Source: Shewanella halotolerans
Lineage (GTDB): Bacteria; Pseudomonadota; Gammaproteobacteria; Enterobacterales; Shewanellaceae
Length of the DNA stretch: 64,000 bases
NCBI RefSeq assembly: GCF_019457535.1
Contig: NZ_CP080417.1
Location: 806,001-870,000 of the forward strand
Direction: 5' to 3'
Below the pieces are notes generated by a model. It saw nothing but the letters and a program-made list of their open reading frames with translations. It made no database searches and was not told the origin of the DNA. A program made the position numbers and the translations under genes. Below, piece by piece: positions 46,320 to 55,706 of this stretch (the first letter of the stretch is position 1; each line of letters starts with the position of its first letter).

Positions 46320-46892
46320 TTAGCCAAAAATCTCCGGGTTGAGCAGCGGCGCCATCGCCAGCACGATCGCCTGGGTGTAGACGCTCTCGCGACTGGCCTT
46401 GCCCTGGGTAAAGAGGCCGATGGCGCCCCCCTTCTGCTTGATATTGACCGTGTTGAACAGCCTGTCCATCACATCGCCAAGTTCCTCACCGGCCACCAGG
46501 GCATCATACACCGGGGCGGGCAGGGGCATCTGCGCGCTGCGACCTATGCTGAGCCCGCCTCGATGGACGATGGCCATGTAGGCGTAGGTGGCCGCACCGT
46601 GGTCGAACAGGTCGACGCCGCCCTCCATGGCGATATAGAGATCCGCCGTAAGGCGCTCATCGCTCTTGCCTTGCTGCTCGCAGTAGCGGGCGCGGTTGAT
46701 GGCGCCTTCGCGGGTCTCTGAGTCCGTCATCGGCTGGGCCGCGACACCTGAGGGGGCGTGCATGCCCTGGCAGAGGATCTCGGCGTCAGGAAACAGCAGG
46801 CAGAGGGCGTTGCGGGCCGCGCCTATCTTGACCGGATTGGTCGAACCGACCGTGATACGAATGATGGCTTGTTGGCTAAGAGCGCTGGGCAT
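46320..46892 (-). CDS. yjjX: Inosine/xanthosine triphosphatase (YjjX type)
   Basis: 190 residues from ATG 46892; open frame to 46970 lacks homology. Family marks are the VGSTNPVKIGAARNAL N-terminus, SGVAAQPMTDSETREGAINR and AMEGGVDLF. The enzyme hydrolyses non-canonical (deoxy)ITP and XTP, keeping them out of nucleic acids. It is a single gene. Confidence 0.9.
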   Translation of the reverse strand: MPSALSQQAIIRITVGSTNPVKIGAARNALCLLFPDAEILCQGMHAPSGVAAQPMTDSETREGAINRARYCEQQGKSDERLTADLYIAMEGGVDLFDHGAATYAYMAIVHRGGLSIGRSAQMPLPAPVYDALVAGEELGDVMDRLFNTVNIKQKGGAIGLFTQGKASRESVYTQAIVLAMAPLLNPEIFG

Positions 46893-47347
46893 GGGTATTC
46901 CAAAATTGAATGAATCGACAGGGCACCATTTTGCCATAAAGCGCCACGCGATGCATGGGCGGGCAAGCACCAGGCGCGGCGCGATATTTAACCTAGTGGA
47001 TGCGCGTAAATGGCATCTTACCGCGGCGAAACAGGGCTAAGCGGCATAGCGGCCGCCATAGCGCCGGGTTAACAGATGTAAAAAAGGGTAACGCGCTTGT
47101 GATGTTCTGGTTCGCTTTGGTTAGCGTGAGATTGCCGTTATGAAAATTTACAACACAATAAGTTAGATTCGGCTCACAAAGCCGATTCATTCTGAAAATT
47201 CATTACAAAAAGAGGTGTCAGATCAATTTTTAGCGTACTGCCTGCTATATGCTACGCCCGAATTTTAGTCGTGCTCGTCAGGCGGAAAAACGCCGCGGGG
47301 CGGGGCGTCGAAACACTCAGATGCTAGTGCATCGATAAGGTTATTTT
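46893..47347. other. Long intergenic region upstream of the serine genes
   Basis: 455 bp without a supportable gene. CGGCT-cacaa-AGCCG at 47170-47184 is a small hairpin, and a GC-rich stretch with CGCC/CGGGGCG lies at about 47288-47310. The sdaC promoter must be here. I found no CRP-like or riboswitch consensus. Confidence 0.5.
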
Positions 47348-48619
47348 ATGCAAAACGAAGCGACAATCTCTGATGTAAACCTCGCGCAGCGCCAAGGTTG
47401 GACTCGCAACGACACGACCTGGATGTTGAGCCTGTTCGGCACCGCCGTCGGCGCCGGTATCCTGTTTCTGCCCATCAATGCGGGCATGGGCGGTTTCTGG
47501 CCCCTGGTGCTGATGGCCGTGATTATCGGCCCCATGACCTATCTAGCCCACAGAGGCCTGTCTCGTTTCGTTTGCTCCTCTCAGCGTCAGGGTAGCGACA
47601 TCACCCATGTGGTCGAAGAGTATTTTGGTGTCGGCGCGGGTAAGGCGATCACCTTGCTCTACTTCTTCGCCATCTACCCCATAGTGCTCATCTATGGTGT
47701 GGGCATCACCAATACGGTCGACAGCTTCATCGTCAACCAGTTGGGCATGGCCTCGCCACCACGCTTCCTCCTGTCCGGCATCTTAGTGCTGGGCATGATG
47801 TCTGTGATGGTGTCCGGCGAGAAGTTTATGCTCAAGGTGACTCAGCTGCTGGTGTATCCGCTGGTGGGGATCCTGGCCTTCATGTCGCTGTACCTGATCC
47901 CAAGCTGGAAGATGGACGCCCTGATGGAAGTACCTGCCGCCGGTGAGTTTCTCGGTACCGTCTGGCTGACTATCCCTGTGCTGGTGTTTGCCTTCAACCA
48001 TTCACCGGCCATCTCACAGTTCTCGGTATCGCTGAAGAAGCAGTACGGTAGTAACGCGGCCAGAAAGGCCGATGTGATCCTGCGTAACACCAGCATGATG
48101 TTGGTGGGCTTCGTGATGCTGTTCGTCTTCTCCTGCGTGCTGTCGCTGAGTCCGGCCCAGCTGGCCGAGGCCAAGGCGCAGAACCTGCCGATCCTCTCTT
48201 ATCTGGCCAACGTACACGCCAGCGGTTTCGTCAGCTATTTTGGCCCCATCATCGCGGTGATCGCCATCGTCTCCTCTTTCTTCGGTCACTATCTAGGTGC
48301 CACCGAAGGCCTCAAGGGGATCATCACCAAGCAGCTGCGTAGCAGCAACAAGGAAGTGTCGGACGCCAAGATCGACAAGTTTATCCTCGGCTTCATGTTC
48401 CTGACCATCTGGGGCGTTGCCGTGATCAACCCGAGCATCCTGGGGATGATCGAGGCCCTGGGCGGCCCTATCATCGCCGCGATCCTCTACCTCATGCCTA
48501 TGTATGCCGTCTACAAGGTGCCTGCGCTCAAGGCTTACCGTGGTCGCATCAGCAACATCTTGGTGATCCTGGCAGGCTTGCTGGCGATGACGGCCATACT
48601 GTTTGGCATGCTCTCTTAA
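47348..48619 (+). CDS. sdaC: Serine transporter, HAAAP family
   Basis: 423 residues and about eleven helices. The N-terminal LFGTAVGAGILFLPINAG is characteristic of the SdaC/TdcC hydroxy-amino-acid proton symporters. It imports L-serine at the inner membrane. The serine dehydratase gene follows 56 bp later, as in E. coli. Confidence 0.92.
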   Translation: MQNEATISDVNLAQRQGWTRNDTTWMLSLFGTAVGAGILFLPINAGMGGFWPLVLMAVIIGPMTYLAHRGLSRFVCSSQRQGSDITHVVEEYFGVGAGKAITLLYFFAIYPIVLIYGVGITNTVDSFIVNQLGMASPPRFLLSGILVLGMMSVMVSGEKFMLKVTQLLVYPLVGILAFMSLYLIPSWKMDALMEVPAAGEFLGTVWLTIPVLVFAFNHSPAISQFSVSLKKQYGSNAARKADVILRNTSMMLVGFVMLFVFSCVLSLSPAQLAEAKAQNLPILSYLANVHASGFVSYFGPIIAVIAIVSSFFGHYLGATEGLKGIITKQLRSSNKEVSDAKIDKFILGFMFLTIWGVAVINPSILGMIEALGGPIIAAILYLMPMYAVYKVPALKAYRGRISNILVILAGLLAMTAILFGMLS

Positions 48620-48675
48620 TCGACTCATGTTACGCCCGGCGGCTCTCCGCCGGGCGAATCTAAGTGGAAGCAATT

Positions 48676-50043
48676 ATGGTTAGCGCATTTGATATTTTTA
48701 AGATAGGTGTGGGTCCCTCCAGCTCACACACTGTCGGGCCGATGAAGGCCGCCAAAGGTTTTGTTGACGATCTGCGTCAGCGTGGGGAACTGCTGAGCAT
48801 CACCAGTGTTAAGGTGGATATCTATGGCTCCCTGTCGCTTACCGGCAAGGGCCACCATACAGATAGCGCCATCATCATGGGGCTGGCGGGCAACAGCCCT
48901 GAGACGGTAGATATCGACCTGACCCCTGAGTTTATCCGTCAGGTGGCCATGACCTCCTGTCTGCCACTGGGCACGGAAGGGCATGGGGTCGATTTTCCGC
49001 CCGAGGCCGTGGTGTTTCACCCCGAGGCCCTGGCGCTGCATGAAAACGGCATGACGTTGAGCGCCTATGTCGGTCAGCAGTGTGTTTATCACAAGACCTA
49101 TTATTCCATCGGCGGCGGCTTTATCGTCGACGAGGAACATTTTGGCATGACGGCCGCCAACGAGGTGGTCTTGCCCTATCCTTTCCCCAATGCCGAGGAG
49201 CTGCTGGATCTATGCCAGGAGACAGGCATGAGCATCAGCGCCATCATGATGGCCAACGAGCGGGCGCTTCACAGTGAGGAGCATATTGCCGAGGGTTTCG
49301 AGGCGGTATGGCATACCATGAAAGAGGCTATCGAGCGCGGTTGTCACACCGAAGGCGTGTTGGCTGGGCCATTACGGGTGCCACGTCGGGCACCGGCGCT
49401 GTTCCGTCAGCTGGCTACCGGTGAGCGTCTGTCGGCGGATCCCATGATGATCGTCGATTGGGTCAACATGTTCGCCCTGGCGGTGAGCGAAGAGAATGCC
49501 GCCGGTGGCCGGGTGGTGACCTCGCCCACTAATGGCGCGGCGGGGATCATCCCGGCCGTGTTGGCCTATTTTGACAAGTTCATTCAGCCAGTGGGCCCTA
49601 AGGAGTACAGCCGCTACTTCCTCGCCGCTGCTGCTATCGGTGGCCTGTATAAGCGCAACGCCTCTATCTCTGGCGCCGAAGTGGGCTGTCAGGGGGAAGT
49701 AGGCGTCGCCTGCTCCATGGCCGCCGCCGGACTGGCAGAGCTGATGGGGGGCAATCCGGCTCAGGTCTGCATCGCCGCCGAGATCGGCATGGAGCACAAC
49801 CTGGGACTGACCTGTGATCCGGTCGCCGGTCAGGTGCAGGTGCCCTGTATCGAGCGTAATGCTATCGCCTCGGTGAAGGCGATTAACTCGGCGCGCATGG
49901 CACTGCGGCGTAACAGCGAGCCCAGGGTCAGCCTGGATAAGGTGATCGCCACCATGTATGAGACAGGCAAGGATATGCATGTGAAGTATCGCGAGACCAG
50001 TCAGGGCGGTCTGGCGATCAAGGTCACCAGCATCTGCGCTTAA
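48676..50043 (+). CDS. sdaA: L-serine dehydratase (iron-sulfur type)
   Basis: 455 residues from ATG 48676 with GGAAG upstream; a GTG at 48664 is also open. The N-terminus SAFDIFKIGVGPSSSHTVGP is typical. Cysteines in GCQGEVGVACSMAA and CDPVAGQVQVPC fit the [4Fe-4S] cluster region. It deaminates serine to pyruvate and ammonia, the step after SdaC uptake. Confidence 0.95.
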   Translation: MVSAFDIFKIGVGPSSSHTVGPMKAAKGFVDDLRQRGELLSITSVKVDIYGSLSLTGKGHHTDSAIIMGLAGNSPETVDIDLTPEFIRQVAMTSCLPLGTEGHGVDFPPEAVVFHPEALALHENGMTLSAYVGQQCVYHKTYYSIGGGFIVDEEHFGMTAANEVVLPYPFPNAEELLDLCQETGMSISAIMMANERALHSEEHIAEGFEAVWHTMKEAIERGCHTEGVLAGPLRVPRRAPALFRQLATGERLSADPMMIVDWVNMFALAVSEENAAGGRVVTSPTNGAAGIIPAVLAYFDKFIQPVGPKEYSRYFLAAAAIGGLYKRNASISGAEVGCQGEVGVACSMAAAGLAELMGGNPAQVCIAAEIGMEHNLGLTCDPVAGQVQVPCIERNAIASVKAINSARMALRRNSEPRVSLDKVIATMYETGKDMHVKYRETSQGGLAIKVTSICA

Positions 50044-50085
50044 GCTTTTGTCTGAGCAATTGGCTTAAGCTATGCGCCGGAGCCA

Positions 50086-50115
50086 TAAAAAAAACGCCCA
50101 TCGGGGCGTTTTTTT
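50086..50115. terminator. Bidirectional terminator between sdaA and a GNAT gene
   Basis: AAAAAAAACGCCC and GGGCGTTTTTTT flank ATCG; strong on both strands. Confidence 0.92.
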
Positions 50116-50130
50116 ATATTTGGTTATCGG

Positions 50131-50574
50131 CTACTTTTCTTCATACATCAGGTAGTAGCTCTGCTTCATGCCGAGGGCCTCGTAGGTCTTCTGCGCCTTA
50201 TGGTTCTCTTGCTCCACATAGAGTCTGAAGCTGGCGGCGCCGCCATTGTCCTCGGCTATCTGTTTCACCGCCTCATACAGCTTGCCATAGATCCCCTGGC
50301 GACGATTCTGCGGACGGATATAGACGCTCTGGATCCAATAGTAGTCCTTGGCGCGCCAGTCGCTCCATTCGAAAGTGACCATGAGGGAACCCAAGATTTC
50401 GCCTGCTTCCTCGGCGACCAGGTAGAAGCCGCGGGCGGGGTTTTCGAGTAGCGTCTGTACGCCTAGGGTGAGGGTTTGTTGATCTAGGCTGAGCCCTTCG
50501 GTTTCGTTGGCCATGGCCTGATTAAACTGCACCAGTGCGGTGAGATCCGATTGTTGGCCTTTTCTTATTTGCAT
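50131..50574 (-). CDS. GNAT-family N-acetyltransferase
   Basis: 147 residues from ATG 50574, which has AAGGAGG ideally placed; the frame extends to 50598 without such a site. The acetyl-CoA loop is RPQNRRQGIYGKLYEAV and the C-terminus has the typical KTYEALGMKQ. The acceptor is unknown. Confidence 0.88.
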   Translation of the reverse strand: MQIRKGQQSDLTALVQFNQAMANETEGLSLDQQTLTLGVQTLLENPARGFYLVAEEAGEILGSLMVTFEWSDWRAKDYYWIQSVYIRPQNRRQGIYGKLYEAVKQIAEDNGGAASFRLYVEQENHKAQKTYEALGMKQSYYLMYEEK

Positions 50575-50715
50575 TATCGCCTCCTTAATTTTGGCCATAC
50601 TCTAGCATGCTTCATGGCCAAGCCAAGGCAGAATTTTTTCGATTGACTCTTAGACTAAAGTCTAACTCTGCTATGCTTTGAAGAAGGGAGTGCTAAGTGT
50701 CTATGGGGTGAGGCG

Positions 50716-51021
50716 ATGAGTGATTCTGACCAGAATGATCTTACTAAACTCAATCAAAATCAGCGTGATAGCCTGGCGCTTGGCCGGGAGCAGGAGGTGG
50801 TAAACCATCTGCTGCATTTTCTGCTGACTCTGGTTACCCTGGGCCTCTGGGGCCTGGTCTGGTGGCACCTTATCTTAAAGTCCCAGGGCAAGGCGGAGCG
50901 GCTGTTTCATGGCTTCGACGACGCCTACTGGAGCCACCTCATCGAGCGCGAACAACCCCCTGCGGCCCTGCATACCTTCAGGGTCGATGCCAAACAGGAA
51001 TCTGCCTACTTCGAGGCCTGA
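50716..51021 (+). CDS. Uncharacterised small membrane protein
   Basis: 101 residues: polar N-terminus, one hydrophobic segment (about 30-54, HLLHFLLTLVTLGLWGLVWW), then a charged C-terminal half. GGGGTGAGG precedes the ATG. I do not recognise a family; the segment with GLWGLVWW resembles small membrane proteins of the DUF4234 kind only loosely. Confidence 0.6.
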   Translation: MSDSDQNDLTKLNQNQRDSLALGREQEVVNHLLHFLLTLVTLGLWGLVWWHLILKSQGKAERLFHGFDDAYWSHLIEREQPPAALHTFRVDAKQESAYFEA

Positions 51022-51184
51022 TGGGCCTCTCTTGATATGAATCACAGCTTACTCCAGGTTTATCTGATATTATCCCCGTCCCATTTGTGTCCGTCGTCTG
51101 CTGCGTTGCTACTTGCTCCGTTGCGACTGGCTCCTCTGTCATAGTGCGGCGGGACGAAACCACTCTCGCGATTCAAGGTTATTA

Positions 51185-52486
51185 ATGATGCGTCAACAAA
51201 CCTCTTCTTGGCTGGGCCGTGCCTGGTCTGGCTGGATGTCTGTGCCCCTGTGGCTACAAATTCTTATCGGTATGCTGCTGGGTATCAGCGCCGGCCTGGG
51301 CCTGGGCGAACAGGCGGTGCTGCTTAAGCCAATCGGTACGCTTTTTGTCAACACCATCAAGATGTTGATTGTCCCCTTGGTGTTCTGCTCCCTAATTGTG
51401 GGGGTGACCTCGATGCAGGATACCGCCAAGATGGGCCGCATCGGTTTTAAATCTTTCGCCTTCTATCTGGGCACTACCTCAATCGCCATCACGCTCGGTT
51501 TGGCGGTGGGTTATATCATGCAGCCCGGCGCCGGACTGGCGATGACCTCGGCAGAGAGTCACAACGCGGTGAAAGAGGTGCCTTCTATCATGGAGACACT
51601 GATCAACATAGTGCCGACCAATCCTATCGCGGCGCTGGCCAGCGGGCAGATCCTGCAGGTGATCGTCTTCGCGGTGGCCCTGGGTATCGCCCTGGTGTTG
51701 ATAGGTGACCATGGTAAGCCGGCCATCAAGGTGTTCGAGAGCCTGGCAGAGGCCATGTATAAGCTGACCGACATGGTGATGAAGCTAGCGCCTTATGGGG
51801 TATTTGGCTTGATGGCCTGGGTAGCCGGTGAATACGGCATGGATATGTTGATGCCGCTGATCAAGGTGATTCTGGCGGTTTATATCGGCTGCGCTCTGCA
51901 TATCATAGGTTTTTACAGCCTGGTGCTGACCTTCGTGGCCAAGCTCAACCCCATGCAGTTCTTCAAGGGGATCAGCAACGCCCTGGCGGTGGCCTATACC
52001 ACCTCGAGCAGCGCCGGCACCCTGCCTGCCAGCATGAAGTGCGCCAGCGAGTCTTTAGGGATCAACAAGAAGATCTCCAGCTTCGTATTGCCCCTGGGCA
52101 CCACCATCAACATGGATGGCACCGCCCTGTATCAGGGGGTCACGGCGCTGTTTGTTGCCCAGGCCTTCGGGATCGACCTCACCTGGGTCGACTATATCAC
52201 CATCATTCTCACCGCGACCCTGGCGTCAATTGGCACCGCCGGGGTGCCGGGTGCCGGTCTGGTGATGCTGACCCTGGTGCTGACCACGGTTGGCCTGCCA
52301 CTGGAAGGGGTGGCGATCATCGCGGGTATCGACCGTATCTTGGATATGGCGCGTACCGTAGTGAATGTGTCCGGGGATCTGGTGGCGACCACAGTGATCG
52401 CCAAGTCTGAAGATGAGCTGGATCTCGAGCACTACAACGCCGACGCCGAGCAGAGCCAGATACTGGCAGAGCGCCTGGATAGCTAA
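51185..52486 (+). CDS. Dicarboxylate/amino acid:cation symporter (DAACS)
   Basis: 433 residues from ATG 51185 (AAGG seven bases upstream). It has the GltP/GltT fold with the serine-rich re-entrant loop TTSSSAGTLPAS and the NMDGT motif in TTINMDGTALYQG that binds substrate and cation. It imports glutamate, aspartate or C4-dicarboxylates; the exact substrate is uncertain. A terminator follows. Confidence 0.9.
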   Translation: MMRQQTSSWLGRAWSGWMSVPLWLQILIGMLLGISAGLGLGEQAVLLKPIGTLFVNTIKMLIVPLVFCSLIVGVTSMQDTAKMGRIGFKSFAFYLGTTSIAITLGLAVGYIMQPGAGLAMTSAESHNAVKEVPSIMETLINIVPTNPIAALASGQILQVIVFAVALGIALVLIGDHGKPAIKVFESLAEAMYKLTDMVMKLAPYGVFGLMAWVAGEYGMDMLMPLIKVILAVYIGCALHIIGFYSLVLTFVAKLNPMQFFKGISNALAVAYTTSSSAGTLPASMKCASESLGINKKISSFVLPLGTTINMDGTALYQGVTALFVAQAFGIDLTWVDYITIILTATLASIGTAGVPGAGLVMLTLVLTTVGLPLEGVAIIAGIDRILDMARTVVNVSGDLVATTVIAKSEDELDLEHYNADAEQSQILAERLDS

Positions 52487-52530
52487 CGTTAAATAGCTAG
52501 TGTTAAATAGCCAAGCCGAGTTTGAGACAT

Positions 52531-52560
52531 AAAAAAACCGCCAATCAGGCGGTTTTTTTA
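52531..52560. terminator. Bidirectional terminator between symporter and META lipoprotein
   Basis: AAAAAAACCGCC and GGCGGTTTTTTT pair around AATCA. Confidence 0.92.
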
Positions 52561-52576
52561 TGTCTGTCAAAGCGGA

Positions 52577-52990
52577 CTATTGCTTGCTGAGGATCAGCTG
52601 GGTTTCGCCATCTGCGTCGCTGAGCAGCAACTTGCCTTTGACCAGCTTGGCCTGGGTGACCTGAGACATGGCCTGCATGACATTGCGCTCCTGCTGCATC
52701 AGGGCGTCGACACAGGCTTTCATCGTGCTACCGGCGGGGGAGAGGGTCAGGGCCTGACCGTTAAGCTGATACTGGCCGAAGAACTGGTTACAGCTGTTGT
52801 TGCCGCTCAATGCGCCATCTTCGGCAAACACCAGCTGGGCTGGGCTGTAGTCGATGACGGCCTTACCTTGGGCGGCTTCAATATGCCAGCTGCCTAAAAT
52901 ATCCAGATCCTCGCCGCCTGTGAGGGATGCGCTTTGACAGGCAGATAAGCCGAGCAAGGTACCGGCGATAAACATAAACTTCTTAAACAT
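52577..52990 (-). CDS. META-domain lipoprotein (HslJ-like)
   Basis: 137 residues from ATG 52990 (GGAAG seven bases upstream). The lipobox is LSAC with lipid-attachment Cys near residue 18; a META domain follows with GSWHIE near its start and GNNSCNQFFGQY in the middle. HslJ-like proteins are envelope heat-shock or stress proteins of unknown mechanism. Confidence 0.85.
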   Translation of the reverse strand: MFKKFMFIAGTLLGLSACQSASLTGGEDLDILGSWHIEAAQGKAVIDYSPAQLVFAEDGALSGNNSCNQFFGQYQLNGQALTLSPAGSTMKACVDALMQQERNVMQAMSQVTQAKLVKGKLLLSDADGETQLILSKQ

Positions 52991-53118
52991 GGGGAAACTT
53001 CCAAATCTGTGAGACAGATATTTTGACAAGCTTATGCCTAATTAAAAAGCCTTATTCGGGGTTTTTCCATGATATTTTGTTCATGGTAAGCTGTTTCCAC
53101 TGTTGGCCCAGCTGCTTC

Positions 53119-53166
53119 GACGACAAACTAGGCTGACGACAAACTGTGCCGACGACAAGCTCTGCT
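53119..53166. repeat. 16-bp direct repeat, three units
   Basis: GACGACAAACTAGGCT, GACGACAAACTGTGCC and GACGACAAGCTCTGCT follow one another, about 20 bp before the start of the next small gene. They lie in the leader or promoter region. Confidence 0.65.
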
Positions 53167-53186
53167 GAAAGGGGAAAGACGAAGCT

Positions 53187-53426
53187 ATGATGACAGGATT
53201 AAAACTGGCCCACTGGTTGGGATTCGCCATGGTGCTCGCCGGCCTTGGGATCTATGGCCTGACCTCCTGGACCGAGCAGATCCAGGGGATACTCTTGGTT
53301 TCAAGCCTGATAGGCCTGGGGCTGGTGATGATGTCGCCTTTCCCCATAGTGCTCTTTTTTCAATGGGCAAAGGCGCAGGATCAGAGCCAAGACGCACCTG
53401 AGTGCGAGAGCCAGCGCGAGAGCTAG
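53187..53426 (+). CDS. Uncharacterised small two-helix membrane protein
   Basis: 79 residues with two transmembrane segments (about 7-25 and 33-58) and a polar, acidic tail. GGGGAAAG lies somewhat far upstream. I do not recognise the family. Confidence 0.6.
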   Translation: MMTGLKLAHWLGFAMVLAGLGIYGLTSWTEQIQGILLVSSLIGLGLVMMSPFPIVLFFQWAKAQDQSQDAPECESQRES

Positions 53427-53451
53427 CGCAAAACTTAAGGCTTAACTCGCC

Positions 53452-54396
53452 CTAGGCCTTTACGCCGCCTTGCTGTTTCAGTTCTCGGTTGGCATGTAGA
53501 TTTTGTCTCGCCGCCTCAACCATGGGCTCGATGGCGAGATGTGTGGTGGGGGTGAAGAAACTTACGCCTATGGCGATCTCCGCCTTGATCTCCTCCTTGG
53601 CGATCTGCTTGAGCAATCGCTTGGTGAGGGATTCGAGATTAGCCTGACTGTCGACGAAGGCGAGTATGGCAAATAGCCCATCTTCGATGCGGGCCGATAC
53701 ATCGGCGTCGCGCATATTATGGTGTATCACCCGGGCTAACTGCCTCAGTCCCTGACTCTGTTCCATCACTCCCTTATAGGAGGTCATGTCCTGCAGCAGG
53801 ACGATACCCGCATGGGAGCCGAAGCGGCGACTCAGGCTCAGTTGTCTTGGCGCCATCAGGTTGAAGCCATAGGGGTTGAGCATGCAGGTGAGATCGTCCT
53901 GTACCGACATCATCTGAATCTGCTGCATCAAAAACAGGTGCTTGAGCTCTGCCTGGATCAGCGCCTTGGCGTTTTCCATAAGCGGCAGGAGTCGCTTAAA
54001 GTGTTTGCTGCGCTGGCTGTCGCAGATCAGCATGACGCCGAAGGGTTGACCGTCTGACCAGTAGAGGGGCAGGGCCAGCAGGCTGTTAAAGCGTGTCAGG
54101 TGACTCTTGGGATCTTGGCTCTTGGTCAGATCCAGCAGGCCGTAGGCGGTGTGGTTCTTGAGGGCCTGGGTGAGGCTGGCATCATGAAACTGAGTACCGG
54201 CATAGAGATTGAGATCCGTGTGTTGACGACTACAGACCACCTGATACTCGCCGTCGATAAACTGCAGCACCACACTGGCCTGAGCCTGATAAAATTCATT
54301 AAGTAGATCAACTTGTTGCTGCCAACGTGGCAGGGTAATGGCGGGATGGTCGGCTTCCCTGAGCCAAAGGCTGGTATCGGCGCATTCTAATAGCAT
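53452..54396 (-). CDS. GAF protein with degenerate GGDEF domain, paralogue 1
   Basis: 314 residues. A GAF-like sensor (about 25-150) is followed by a region keeping the shape of a GGDEF domain: DDLTCMLNPYGF in place of DPLTGLxNR, and EDGLF where GGDEF should be. It therefore probably lacks cyclase activity and may bind nucleotide or a partner. The protein is clearly related to the next upstream gene (shared GF-LMAPRQL-L-RRFG-HAGI pattern), so the pair arose by duplication. Confidence 0.8.
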   Translation of the reverse strand: MLLECADTSLWLREADHPAITLPRWQQQVDLLNEFYQAQASVVLQFIDGEYQVVCSRQHTDLNLYAGTQFHDASLTQALKNHTAYGLLDLTKSQDPKSHLTRFNSLLALPLYWSDGQPFGVMLICDSQRSKHFKRLLPLMENAKALIQAELKHLFLMQQIQMMSVQDDLTCMLNPYGFNLMAPRQLSLSRRFGSHAGIVLLQDMTSYKGVMEQSQGLRQLARVIHHNMRDADVSARIEDGLFAILAFVDSQANLESLTKRLLKQIAKEEIKAEIAIGVSFFTPTTHLAIEPMVEAARQNLHANRELKQQGGVKA

Positions 54397-54580
54397 AGTA
54401 GTGCTCGCTTATTGTTATTATTAAATTGCATAACTCGCTAGATAAGGTGGGTCAGCCGAAAGACTGACGACACAAAGTGTTTACATCATACTCAAAAATC
54501 ATATGTTGTGAGAATGTAAATTTCCAATTTTGCGAGCAAAATCTGTTTTTTGATTTTTCGAAATCAACTTCTAAAGCCTG

Positions 54581-54632
54581 TTTCTAATGCCAGTTTCTAG
54601 CGCCAGCCTCTAGCGCCAGTCTTTAGCACTAG
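54581..54632. repeat. 13-bp tandem repeat at the end of the GAF paralogue 2 gene
   Basis: Four units: TTTCTAATGCCAG, TTTCTAGCGCCAG, CCTCTAGCGCCAG and TCTTTAGCACTAG. The last overlaps the stop codon of the reverse-strand gene, so the array is mostly 3' untranslated. Apart from it, 54397-54580 is AT-rich with no feature seen. Confidence 0.65.
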
Positions 54633-55585
54633 GCCTCAGTCTCAATTTCATCGTCCTTCTGCTGAGACTTGAGTTGCTGCTTGGCCTTCTCCAGCATGGG
54701 CGCCAGCTTGGCCGAGGAGTCTGGGGCGAAGAAGGAGTGGCCCGAATCCAACTTGAGTCTATCGTTTTGTTGTAGCAGCAGTTTCTCGACTCTGTGGCTG
54801 ATGTGGTTGAGATCCCGCTCGGTATCCACAAACACCAGCACCACGAACTGGCTGTGGCTGTAGTGGGCGGCGATGTCGGCGGTGCGTATGGTGTCCTGAA
54901 TGATGTTGCCCAGCAGGCGGATATGCTTGTCCTCTATTTCGTCGATCAGCGGCGGGTTGGGGTAGAGCTCGAAGAAGAGGATGCCGGCATGGGCACCGAA
55001 GCGGCGGCCCAGGTTGAGCTGTCGCGGCGCCATCATGATAAAGCCATAGTGATTGAGCATGCCTGTGTCGCGATCCCGCATCGACAGTGATTCGATGCGC
55101 TGGCTCTGACACAATAGCGCCAGGTCCTGTTGCAGTAAGATCTGGAAGGGCTCCAACATGAAGGCGTTGGTGCTGGCGGTCTCCTTGCTGGCCGGATTGA
55201 TCACACACAGACAACCGAACACTGTGCCGTCGGGCCAGAGGATCGGCCTGGATAGCATGCTGCTGGCAGTGGCGAGATCTTTGGGAAGCTCGGCGTTGGA
55301 TTCCCGGCTCAGGTCCAGATTGACCCCTTCGGGCTGACTGTTGGCGAGACGGGTGAATAGCTCGAATTTCTCGTTATACAGGGTGCCGGAAAGAAACCTG
55401 CGGGTATCGTTGATGGAGCTGACGATGATCTCAAAACCCAGGTCCGTCTGCTGGGCGACAAAGGCGACATCCGCTTCGAAATAGCGTTTCATCAGCTCGC
55501 ACTGATGCATCCACCTGACTAAGTTGATTTGCGCGTTATCGTTTTCAAGTATACTCACACCCGTGTGAATGTTTTCCGGCAGCAT
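54629..55585 (-). CDS. GAF protein with degenerate GGDEF domain, paralogue 2
   Basis: 318 residues, with the same layout as its neighbour: GAF-like domain (about 30-160), then a GGDEF-shaped region with RDTGMLNHYGF and YSHSQF at the signature site, so no cyclase activity is expected. The C-terminus is Lys/Gln/Glu-rich and probably coiled. A signalling role without c-di-GMP synthesis is the likely call. Confidence 0.8.
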   Translation of the reverse strand: MLPENIHTGVSILENDNAQINLVRWMHQCELMKRYFEADVAFVAQQTDLGFEIIVSSINDTRRFLSGTLYNEKFELFTRLANSQPEGVNLDLSRESNAELPKDLATASSMLSRPILWPDGTVFGCLCVINPASKETASTNAFMLEPFQILLQQDLALLCQSQRIESLSMRDRDTGMLNHYGFIMMAPRQLNLGRRFGAHAGILFFELYPNPPLIDEIEDKHIRLLGNIIQDTIRTADIAAHYSHSQFVVLVFVDTERDLNHISHRVEKLLLQQNDRLKLDSGHSFFAPDSSAKLAPMLEKAKQQLKSQQKDDEIETEA

Positions 55586-55706
55586 GATCGGCTCTAACCT
55601 ATTGGTGTTTCAAGTGTGTTAAGTGTGGTAGTCGATTAGCTATTTTGCAAATAACCCGAAGATTTAAGGGGATATTCTTGTTTCTTCACAGCATAGTGAG
55701 TTTGTC

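Noticed and set aside
47097..47130. CRP site upstream of sdaC
   Set aside because: Only the left half TGTGA is present; the right half does not match.
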